Shown piece by piece: positions 34,948-44,500 of a DNA stretch of 64,000 bases. The translations under genes and the position numbers were made by a program. The DNA is from Eremophila alpestris peregrina (lineage: Eukaryota; Chordata; Aves; Passeriformes; Alaudidae): positions 1,222,642 through 1,286,641 of the forward strand of contig WMCF01000088.1 in NCBI GenBank assembly GCA_009792885.1. Reading direction: 5' to 3'. Numbering within the stretch: position 1 is the first letter of the stretch; each line of letters begins with the position of its first letter. A model generated the notes under the pieces. It saw only the letters and a list, made by a program, of their open reading frames with translations. It searched no databases and was not told the origin of the DNA.

Positions 34948-35576
34948 CTGCGCCTGGCTTCTTATTATTTCTTTCTTTTTTCTTTCTCCCCTCCCTTCCT
35001 CCCCTCCTCTCCTCTCCCTCCCCGGTCCCCCTTTCCCCGGCGGGAGGAGGGACAGCTCCGTTCCGGGGCCGGCGGGACGCGGGGCTCGGTCCGTCCGTGC
35101 GGGTCTGTGTGTGCGGAGGGTCCCCGAGCCGAGCGCGGCTGTGCAGCATCCCCGCGGGCGCCGATGACTTGTTGCTGTTAGCCTAAAATATAAAAAAATA
35201 ATTGAAAAAAAAACCCACCCCGAACAAAACCCCGACCAAACGAAAAACCCCCCACGAAGACCGAAGAAGGAGCAGGGGCAGAAGCCGCGGCGGGTCTCGC
35301 CGGTCCGTTACCCAGCCCGGCCCCGCTGCCATTTCCCTCAGCGCCCGCCGCCACCTGCGCGCCCCCGGGGGGCTGCGGCCTGCCGCGGGGAGAAGAGGGG
35401 AAAGGCAATGAAATGACAAGCGAGGCAGGACTCCCATGACTTTGACAGGTTGTGGCAGGGGCGGGGAGAGGCAGGATGAGGCGCGGAGCCCGGTGTCGCC
35501 CAGGGCCGGAGCGGCGCTCCGGGGAAGTTGGCCCGGGTTTGCTGCGCGGGGTGTGAGTGCGCCCGCCGGCCCCCCC

Positions 35577-35626
35577 TCTTCCCATCCCGCCCCGCATCCC
35601 CTCTTCCCATCCCGTCCCGCATTCCC
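35577..35626 (+). repeat. Two tandem 25-bp copies in the CpG island
   Basis: TCTTCCCATCCCGCCCCGCA with five more bases (35577-35601) is followed directly by a second copy with two substitutions (35602-35626). The unit carries CCCGCCCC, a GC-box-like motif in the first copy. Confidence 0.85.
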
Positions 35627-35766
35627 TCCGCTCCCCCCGATCCCGTGGAATCCGTAAGGAACCGGTGGATCAAGTTTTCCTGTCTCTCTCTCTCTCTCTT
35701 CTCTCTCCGCGCTAGTTAATCGCATTGCTGTAGCACCGGCTGACCTCCCTCCCTCCCTCTCCCTCT

Positions 35767-35768
<2 letters not shown>

Positions 35769-35818
<50 letters not shown>

Positions 35819-35827
35819 CTTTTTTTT
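35769..35827 (+). repeat. T50 homopolymer plus T8
   Basis: Fifty consecutive T, one C, then eight T follow CCCTCC-type polypyrimidine sequence. The tract is 70 bases before a candidate donor in the promoter island. Its length is likely variable and hard to assemble correctly. Confidence 0.9.
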
Positions 35828-35896
35828 ATTTGCCATTCCTGAGCGAGTTTCCCCGCCGGCTCATCCCGGGGCTCCCCGGCTCCGCATGCCCCACCT
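35828..35896 (+). other. IKZF2: Candidate alternative noncoding exon 1, version b
   Basis: A CpG-containing stretch ends in CCT|GTAAGTG, a donor that matches the GTAAGT consensus fully. The exon start is unknown and may lie upstream of the T tract. An ATG at 35886-35888 would, after splicing to the acceptor at 37644, form a 7-codon frame whose TGA (37655-37657) stops two bases before the IKZF2 start codon. That geometry favours reinitiation, but it is inferred, not observed. Confidence 0.35.
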
Positions 35897-35905
35897 GTAA
35901 GTGGC

Positions 35906-37644
35906 GGGGGCGAGTTTCTCTCCCCTATCCCTCTCCCTCTCCCCGTCTTTCTTTCCCCCCCTCTTCTCCCCCCGCCTTTAAAAAAACATTTTTAAAAACT
36001 TTCTCCATCTTTCTGTGTCTTCAGCTCGAGCAAAACTCTCTCCCTCCATTCCTTGTGGAGAGGAAGGCTCAGCAGCTGGGATTTGCCATCACCAGCCTAA
36101 AAATGGTGACCAAACTTTTTCTTTTCCCACTCCTCTTCCTCCTCCTCTCCCCATTGAAGAAATAAAAAAATAAAAATCAAGCCGTGTTTTAATTTAGGTT
36201 ATGGATGTTTCTGTGTTTCTTTTTGTCTTCCTTTCTTTTCCTCCTCCCTTCCTCCCCTTTCTTTCCTTCCACTTCATTGGCTGGGATGATCTTTCCCTGT
36301 TGCTTCTGATGTTTCTTTCTTTTTCTCAGTGTGTGCCTGCCTACCTGGACTAGGGGGAAGATAAGGTAATTTTGAAGGGCTTGAGGAAGTGACTTACCTG
36401 TTCTGAAAACTTTTTTGCGATTTTTTTTTTTGAGATTTCTTTTTAAGAGTTGTGAAAATCAGTAATTGAAGAGAGTTTGGTAGCAGCTAGGCAGGTTGAA
36501 ATGTAAGTGTTATGTGCTGAATGCCTTGGGAAATTGATCTGCTTTATACCAAAGAAGAGCACAGAGAAAAGTATTTATTTATTGGGGGAAAGGCAGGGAG
36601 TGGGGAGGGGGAAGGAAAGAGGGTTAAGGGAGGGGGAGGGAAGTGGTTTTGGAGACAAGAAGTGAAGCTGCCTGTTTTCCAGTAAGTAATGGAGAAATTC
36701 CAGGAGCCAGGGCTAAATATACTTGGCGATCAATACAGAAATGGCTCATTGTGAATAATTTAGCTGCCTGGTGCAGTGAGAGTTTTGAAACTAAAGGCAA
36801 AAAAGAGGCCGTGGAGGGAGAGAGGAAATAAAATTTTCCTCTGGTCATGTCAGATTCTTAACTTTTCCACTTAAAAGAACATAGTTATGATTATTGATCT
36901 CTCTTTTTTTTTTTTCTCCCCCACAGTATATATCAAATGATAGCTAGGGGGTGTCATTCTATACAGTTACTTGGGTTTCGGGAAAGTAATAGCTTGTTCT
37001 GTGTCAGCAAAGTGCTTCCAGAAACTTTAAGATTGCTTCACACCACAAAATGTGTGATCTGGGAGTATGAAATGTGATGTTTGGCCCTGTGCTGTGGCAG
37101 ATAAATAGGGTTAGAGTGAACAGGTGTGTGTACAGGTGTGTGTGCACACAGGTGTGAGACAACTCTGTCCAGGGGGAATGGACTTGGGAGGGTTTATTTT
37201 GTTTCAAGCAGGAGGCAGTCTCTCGTAGTGTTTGTGAAAAGAGCAATTGTTAGTAGTATCTATATCTTCAAAGTCTGTTCTGGCTGCAGATAGAGCAGAT
37301 AATTGATAAAGCATGACCATCTCAGCTTGAACAGACAAGCGGAAAGTCAGGGAAAAACTCTCAGATCAGGCAAAAATGTGAGTGGGGCACAGAGAGAGAG
37401 GCATGGTCACACCAGGATGAGCCAGGTGCCACCTGGCCAGGAGGCAGCTGCATGTCTGCTCACATAATTTACAGGAGGAGTTCAGTGATTTGCAAACGAG
37501 CCCATGCAGTGCACTTGTGTGTTTCTCTAGGCAGTGGTTGCAACAGCAATAAAATGGGCAACTACTTAGGGCTTTAAGTAAGTTTAATCATTTAATGGTT
37601 GATACTGACAGGCGTCTCTGAGGGTGTACTTTTCTGCCTTGCAG
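35906..37644 (+). other. IKZF2: IKZF2 intron 1 (visible part)
   Basis: No coding exon is seen. The first 430 bases hold several polypyrimidine runs (35920-36010, 36220-36330). A G-rich cluster lies at 36584-36640 and a GTGTGTACAGGTGTGTGTG microsatellite-like run at 37120-37155. The intron ends with ACTTTTCTGCCTTGCAG, a good acceptor, at 37644. Confidence 0.6.
36584..36640 (+). other. Two G-quadruplex motifs in intron 1
   Basis: G-runs of 5, 3, 4 and 5 with loops of 7, 3 and 1 lie at 36584-36611. Runs of 3, 3, 5 and 3 with loops of 4, 1 and 1 lie at 36621-36640. Both satisfy the usual four-run quadruplex pattern on the non-template strand, so they could form in DNA or in pre-mRNA. Confidence 0.6.
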
Positions 37645-37659
37645 CACTGCACTTTGACT
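37645..37659 (+). other. IKZF2: 5' UTR part of the first coding exon
   Basis: Fifteen bases separate the acceptor AG (37643-37644) from the start codon. They contain no in-frame stop, so the start rests on homology and on context: ACTATGG has A at -3 and G at +4, a strong Kozak context. Confidence 0.75.
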
Positions 37660-37693
37660 ATGGAAGCAGAGGCTGTTGATGGATATATTACAT
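37660..37693 (+). CDS. IKZF2: IKZF2 (Helios) first coding exon, partial CDS
   Basis: Helios is an Ikaros-family zinc-finger transcription factor that binds DNA through N-terminal C2H2 fingers and dimerises through C-terminal fingers; it acts in the nucleus of regulatory T cells and other haematopoietic cells (established knowledge). This exon encodes MEAEAVDGYIT plus the first base of a cysteine codon. From memory, human Helios starts with a nearly identical peptide with T at position 3 and I at position 6. The 5' splice site is T|GTAAGT, a full consensus match, and the exon ends in phase 1. The whole exon is only 49 bases. The start codon has a strong Kozak context and no in-exon alternative. 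The window contains only residues 1-46 of the protein, all before the fingers, so function is assigned from the N-terminal signature alone. Confidence 0.9.
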
Positions 37694-38420
37694 GTAAGTA
37701 GTCGTTTTGTTTGATTATTCTGAATTACTTTTCTTCTCCTGCTGTCCTATACTGTCTTTATAATGCAGACACCTGAAAGTTTAGCTTCCTCGTGTGCAGT
37801 GTCTGCGTTGACACTGAATTAGTAGCATTTAAATGTAAACTCTGTATGACTGGGAAATGCATGGGGATGGGTGCATGGCTGAGTGTCTCTAGGTTTAAAT
37901 ATTTGCTGAGGGTGAATGAACTTTGCAAATGAGAGAGAGTTTGTCTCCAGAAATTAAAACTGCTGCCAAAAACTTTTTATGCCATTCCCTATGCATTTCT
38001 CTTGTTTTCTGTGTGGGGGGCTGTGTAAGTGCTTTGTTTAATTGTCAGTTAACCCAGAGCTTTAGGGGGGCAGGTCTGTATGGTGAATTACTCTTCCAGC
38101 CCTCCTCTCCTCAGCCTGGATTCTCCCTGTCTGCTAATGCAAAAGTAACCCTAACTTACTTAAAACAAAGCAGCTGGGACAAGATTTGCCACGGGAGTGT
38201 GTGTAAAAGGCTGGTGATAGTAACTTTGAGGGGGCTCTTAAAATCAGGCAAATGTTTCCTTGGGGCCGCTGAGGGTGAGATGTGACGGGCTCTGGAAGAC
38301 CCCTCCAGCAGAGGAGGGGAGGGCAGGGGCAAAGGGAGCGAGTTGTGGTCGTTAATCTTTGTGTGTGTCTCTGCTGAAGAGGGGACAAACACTGACGGGG
38401 GCCCTGTGTTGTGCTCGCAG
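37694..38420 (+). other. IKZF2: IKZF2 intron 2
   Basis: A 727-base GT-AG intron: GTAAGT at 37694 and TGTGCTCGCAG at 38410-38420. The pyrimidine tract before the acceptor is weaker than that of exon 2. Nothing else is recognised inside it. Confidence 0.85.
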
Positions 38421-38525
38421 GTGACAATGACTATTCGCCTGAGAGGGAGCACTGCGGCATGGCCATCGACCTCACCTCCAGCACTCCCAATGGGCAGCAC
38501 ACCTCCCCCTGTCACATGGCAGGCA
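38421..38525 (+). CDS. IKZF2: IKZF2 (Helios) second coding exon, partial CDS
   Basis: The first two bases (GT) complete the Cys-12 codon begun in the previous exon. The exon then encodes DNDYSPEREHCGMAIDLTSS followed by TPNGQHTSPCHMAG and one base of the next codon. The SPEREH and MAIDLTSSTPNGQH blocks are the hallmark of Helios N-termini; IKZF1 and IKZF3 start differently. The exon is 105 bases, enters in phase 1 and leaves in phase 1, so skipping it keeps the frame. The donor is A|GTAAGT, a consensus match. An internal ATG at 38459-38461 (GGCATGG, G at -3 and +4) could start a shorter protein if the upstream exon were skipped. Compared with human Helios as I recall it, S to C changes occur at the EHC and SPC positions. 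The next exon, which carries the acidic linker before the fingers, is not in the window. Confidence 0.93.
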
Positions 38526-41500
38526 GTAAGTCTCCTCTTAAGCCTGTTTCTCTCTAGCTGAGGCTTGGGTTGGTCTGGTCCTCCTGCTCCTTGGTTTGCT
38601 TCCCAGGTCCTGGCCACTGCTGTTGGCATTGCTAATAACAGAGGGAGGACAGGGGAGGTTTTCTTTCCTTTTGGTTCTTGTTCGTGCTGGTGTCTCATCT
38701 AAACATGAACGGGATTACTAGTCTGAACTATCCCAAGGTGGCATTTGAGAGCTGGTCCTTACCTGCTCCAGGTAGGAAAACAGTAGGCTTAACATGTGCT
38801 GGTTTTGTTTCCTCAGGTTCTGAAATCCAAATAGAAATTGTTGTCATTATTATTATTATCATTACTATTGCTTACTTTGCTTCCCGAAACAGCTTGAAGT
38901 AGCTTTATTTGAAAACAAACAAATTTTATTTGCAAAACTATAGTTGATTATAACAAACTGAAAGGAGTTCTGTTTAGAATGTCGGGTGGAAACTGAGAGT
39001 TCTGTGAGTCTGCACAGTGAGAGAGTCAAGACCTGATAATATTTATAGAATTATTCTCCTGGTTTATTTGGGAGGTGGATAAATGTGGTTTATGCGATTT
39101 CATAAAAGCAACAATTCTCATTTTCTGTGTGTGTGAGTGCCCTACCTTGTTTAAATGTTGGTTACAGTGTTACATCAAGGTATTTACCTTAATGTAACCT
39201 CTGCACTTATAGCCCAGAAAGAATGTAAAGTGCTTTGCTTCCAACATGCTTACAGAGTGTTCCTCTCTTTGTGATACTAATTTTCCTTCTGGTTTGTGTA
39301 CTACAGATACATATTTATCTGTTTAAACCGAGGGTTAGTAAAGCCCTACAGAAATCTGTGAAAGGAATAGAGCTTCTGGGGTTTCTTGCTTAAAAATGCA
39401 CAGGGTATTGCCTTCAGAGTCCTTCTGAGGAAAAGATGTTACTTTCCTTCAAGAATTCTTTCCTCTTGCAAATTACGGGTAAAGCTCAGTTTTATGAGCC
39501 TTTAAACTGAGGGTTATTATGAAGATTTCTCAATTATATACATGTTGCTGGAGAATATGATTTCTAATACCATGGGCTGAACTTTATATGACAACCACCC
39601 ATAATTCAGCATCTTTAGACAATTCCAATTGTGCTGCACTGGGATTCTGATATACTTTATTATGTTGTAAAAGTTTTACTACTCACTTTCTTCATTTTCT
39701 TTGTTTCCTTTTTATTAATGGGAAGGCTTCATTGGAAGGGGAAAAAAGTATCTGTGTTTTAAATCTTCTTTATAATCCAGACTAAAACCCAAAGTCAAAT
39801 TAGGAATAAAAAGATCTGGAATGCAGTAATGCAAAACGCTTTAACGCACTCAGTATTTTCATGTTCATTGTGTTCACATTTCCAATGTTTTTTAAGCTTC
39901 AGTAGTTCTTTGCAACACATACATATCTGCAGCCTTGGTGAATATCTTATTTTTTTTTTTAGAGATGTTTTTTGGTCTCTCACAGGTGTCTCAAATGCTT
40001 TCATCATTGCTGCTCTGTGTTAAAGATGTGCTGCTGTTGAAAAGTAAAGGGCTCTGCCTGGGTTTCCCAAGCCAAACAAAACTCAAGCTTCTTAAATTTT
40101 TTGTAATTTATTTACTCTTTGCAGGCTTAGGATTGTTTTGCAGAGAGGCGGTTTGTGCTGCCTTAAACATGGAAGATATTGATCAGAGGTTGTCAGCTTT
40201 TGTGGCAGCTGTTACATTGGTTCATTTAAGGTTTTTGGCCAAATCTGGCCAAAATGAATCTGGCATGTGTAGGCTAGAGCACCAGGCTGGGCTTTAGAGC
40301 TTTCCACCTGTTTTGTGGGGCACAGGAAATCCTTTTTAAACGTTTGGTAACTCAGGGGCCTGCACCTCTTTTCAAAAACTCTTCTGGGTTTTTTTTTTTT
40401 TGGTGTTTTAAAAGGAAAGATGGAGGTGGAATAGCGGTTTGAAATATTTTATATTAATTTAGTAGCTCCCAGTGGATTGACCCCTCATCCATTGTTTTAA
40501 TAGAGGCAGTGGCTGTTCTATTTCAGATTGGTTTGATTTCCAGTGAGTTGCTGGAGATTAAGTGATGTTGGCTGCAATTACAGCAATGACCGAGGCCTGT
40601 CATCCTGGCTGGGTAGGACGTGGGCATGGAGGAGGTGATACAGGGAGCAGACCCCAAATATTTCACTCCCAGGTTGGCTGCCAGTCACTGCCAGGAGCAC
40701 ATGGCCCTCTTTGGCTGTGTGCTCTGGATGTGCACCTGCAAGGTGGAGATGGAAGTTCTGACCTTTGTTCTTCTTGCGTTCCATTGAATTGTTTTGAACC
40801 ACTGCTCTTAATTTAGTCGGAATTTGTGTCTGGCTCGGGAGGAGAATCACCAAAAGAAGGAAACTTGTTGGACTTGTGCTGAAATGACTGAGTAGTGCTC
40901 TCCCAGCAACAGCAGAATTATGTGCTGGGTAAAGAGTTTTCTGTGTTCACGAGCCCCTGGCAATCAGTGTTAGTAGTTCTGTCTGGATTACTGATGTTTT
41001 CAGGTTCTGTTCCAAAAGGGTTTGGGTCGAGTATTTTGGCTGCTGCATCCTTTAGCCTATTATCATTTTCAAGTATCTAGGTGGTATTTGTAGGTTATGG
41101 ATGGGGATGACACTCAATTTTCCTTGTGAATGAGATGATCCTGAAAGATGAATCACACTAAATCACCTGTCACAGCTAACTGATGATCTTACATATACCT
41201 GCCTTTAGCAGAACACTGCATGTGTGTTGGCAGATGCTCTGCTCTAAAATACTTCACTGTAGTTTTATGTAAGCAAAGATTTAAAATACATGTAAATAGT
41301 CAAACCAAAGAGGTTGATAGATCATCTCACTTTTCTCTGCAGCAAAAGATGAATTAGTGTTACACCTGCTGAGTACAGATGATATATTTACATAGCCCCA
41401 AATCTGGAAGTCCAGATTTTCTTTTGATCTTCCATAGGAAAACTCTTACAAAGGCTGACACCCAGAGCTGGGTGTCACAGGCTTGCTCAATTAACTTTGT

Positions 41501-44500
41501 ATTGGTACTAGAGAGTTCCCTGCATGGCCCTGAGCCCCCCCAAAGACCCCACCGAGTTCAAGGGAGTCTGCCTCATTCCTGGCAGTGAGTGTTGAACTGG
41601 GCTATAAGTGATCAGAAACCTCTGAATAGGAACTGGCATGCTAATTAAAGCCTAATGGGGAATCCTTATAAAAGAGGCTTTAAAAAGAAATAATTCCCAG
41701 TCACCTCCCCATAATACCACACTGAGTTCTTACTACAGTTATTAGAGATATTTTTTTTTCCTGTAGGTTAAAATGGACTTAGAGGAATATCCGCTTTAGA
41801 AACTGCAGGGGCACAGTTGTTCAATTAGTTGACTCAATCACTGCTTTGTATGGGATGAAGGACACTTCTCTAAGATCACTGGCCTGGTATCATAGGGAAA
41901 ATAGTAGCAGCAGCTATTAGCATCTGACAGTCAGCAACAAAGGCAATTTCCCCTTAAATTAGAGGCTTGACAGTGGGTGTCCCAGTTAACTTCCTTATCT
42001 TTGCTTTCATAGACAAAAGGAGCCCTTAAACGAAACAGAGTCAGAACAATCATAAGTATCAAACCCAACATCTGATGTTTGGAACCGATTAAAACTGTGG
42101 TATGCTTTCAGGAGGTGTTTGTAGTAGCTTGAAGTGTTAGTAAGTTATGGGAATTAATTCATTAAGAGAACGGGCCATGGCTGACTCTGCTGCTGAAAAT
42201 AATGAGGCGATGGCGTTTTCCCCGTGCTGGGGAGTGATAGCACAGACAAGATCACTAATTGGGACAGCAGCACTGAATGGGGATGATTTCAGCTCTGGTG
42301 TTTAAAGGCAACTTGGGCAAGGTTTTATTATAATGTAGCCAGTACTGTATTCCAAGTGGTCAGGGTGGGACTATCAGTTGTACTATTCTTCGTGGCATCA
42401 AAGCCCCAGATCTTTCCTGATCACTTTTGTTTTTCAAGCCTGAATTGTCACACAACTCCTGTTTTGTCACAGTTGTGTTGTCCTGAGCAGAGAGTTACAT
42501 GTGCCACAGCTGTATTGGCACATCTGTAGGGATAAAGAGATGTAATTTTAGAGTGTGGCTGTTGGAATGAAACCACATAAAGTTAAAAGTTGCTCCGTGG
42601 CAAACAAGCCTCGTCACCACCAGAATTTACTCCCAGGCATGTGAGGCTGAACATTGCTCTGGGATTCTTTCCTGGCTCAGTATGTGTTATGGGCTTTTTA
42701 GTAGGATGAGGTGATGGAGGCTTTCCTTTAGGGAGGGTGGATGAGGCTGGCCAGGCTGGGCTGCACAGGGGGACTGAATTAGTTCTTTAAGGCAGTCACT
42801 CCCCTGATGTGTGCACTGGGGCATGAAGAATTCTGGCAGCCAAACTGCTGTGCTCTGAACTGGGGATTCAGGTCTCCTTTTCTTCCAAATGCCTTGGAAA
42901 GTGCTAAAAACTCAGACCTGATCACCTCGAGATGCTGAGGAATCTTCTTTCCTCAGCAGCCTTTAAGGAGAATGGTAGGCAGCATTTCTTGGTCTGGATG
43001 TCTCCTGTCTCAGTGCAGGGAAGTGGACTTCTGACAGTCACTTGAGATGTCCTCCAGTCCTTTGTGCCTGACTTTGCAGTCTTGACACTTTGATTTTTTA
43101 GAGCCCAGCTATGGAATTGCAGGATGATGCCCAATACAGATGTCCCTGTGGTTTGGCAGATTGGAGGACAGTGAAGATGGACTTTGCCAAGATGAGCTCA
43201 ATAAAGTGTGGCAGGGAACTATAAGGAGTGAGCTCCTTTGACACTTACAAAAGCACGGTCTTTTATCCTCAGACTTCCTGAGAATTGCCAGGGCAGTAGT
43301 AGTTATCAAAGTTTTAGCCAATGCATTTAGCTTTTTTAGAGTTTGAGAAGAAAAAATATTAAATGGAGAGGTGATCATCAGCATTTTAGCAGAAATAGAG
43401 GGGGTTTTTCACACCTAAGAAACCAAAGCTCTGCAAAGTAGTGTTACACTGTGTTTCTTGAAAAAAGCTGCAACCCAAACAGAGGAGAGGGTTAACTGGA
43501 AATTAAGCATTTCCTGGGATGTACCTTGAGTAGCTTTAGCCACATCAGCTCAGATTGTTCACACAGGTGTGGTTAAAATCATGAGACAGTTCCTCTGGTA
43601 TGAGCTCTGTATGCAAACCATCACAGGGTAGCCACTGAAGTGAGTTGGTGTTGGAGATCTGCAGCCCACAGTGCAATGGTGCAGTGCTCCCCTGTGTATT
43701 TTTCCTATCTCCTGTCACAGTCCTGGCATTCCCTATGGAGCCGCATATTCAGCTGCAAAAACATTCCTCCCTCTCAGTGAGTGTTATAACAAGGGTGGAG
43801 TGAAATGATCAGTTAATCTCATTAAATAGGTTTTTATTCATTCTGAAGGAAGTCTCTTGAGAGGTCATCTGCCAGGGCTTTGTTGTAGCACTCACCTTTC
43901 TTAGGAAGCTTCTGTTATTCTCTTGGACTGTCAGGTTCAGTTAACTTTCCCTGGTACACACCCTGTTACAACACTGTGCTCTTGCTAGCTTTGTAGTCAG
44001 CAAGTTTTCAGTGTGTGCTTCTGGAATTTCAGTTCCTTTTCAGACATGCCAACGAAAAGAGCAATCCTCATCTCCCATGAAATATGACACTTCGATAGCA
44101 GCTGAATGACAAGATACCGTTGGAGAGTGTTCTGTGCTTCTTATCCCTGAATCTGGGGGAAGGTCCAACTCCTGTTGGAATCAACGGGTTTCTTCTCCCA
44201 GGAAATGGGTTCAAAGGCTTGTTTGCAGTTCCTGTGGGCCACAGGCTCTGTCTAGTCCTTCAGCTAAGTGGTAGCTTGCAGGTTGGCAGGAAATGCAGCT
44301 ACCTGTGCTACTTTTGTGCAGTGCTGAGGGTGAGCAGTGCTCCTCCTTCCAGTGCCAGGAGGGCACCTTGAAGGAGTGATGCTATTTGATCTGGGAGGAA
44401 AAGGCAGAGTCTCCTTTTCTGCTTTTTGCTTCAGTAATCCCACTGAATGAAAATCCTTCAAGAACCCACCCTGAAACTGGTCTAAAATTGACCTGTTCTA

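Larger units (their letters stand above)
33838..35905 (+). promoter_or_regulatory. IKZF2: CpG island, likely IKZF2 promoter and 5' leader region
   Basis: About 2 kb of very GC-rich, CpG-dense DNA lies directly upstream of the first IKZF2 coding exon and is the only large CpG island in the window. The densest parts are 33840-34160, 35030-35170 and 35280-35560. They are separated by a TGAG/GT-rich tract (34186-34690) and polypyrimidine runs (34960-35030, 35720-35830). It contains a consensus TATA box, two donor-like sites and short upstream ORFs. The assignment to IKZF2 rests on position and strand; a divergent transcript is also possible. Confidence 0.85.

Noticed and set aside
35183..35836. 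217-codon minus-strand frame starting with a long lysine run
   Set aside because: The lysine run is only the T50 homopolymer read in reverse, and the rest is CpG-island sequence open by composition.
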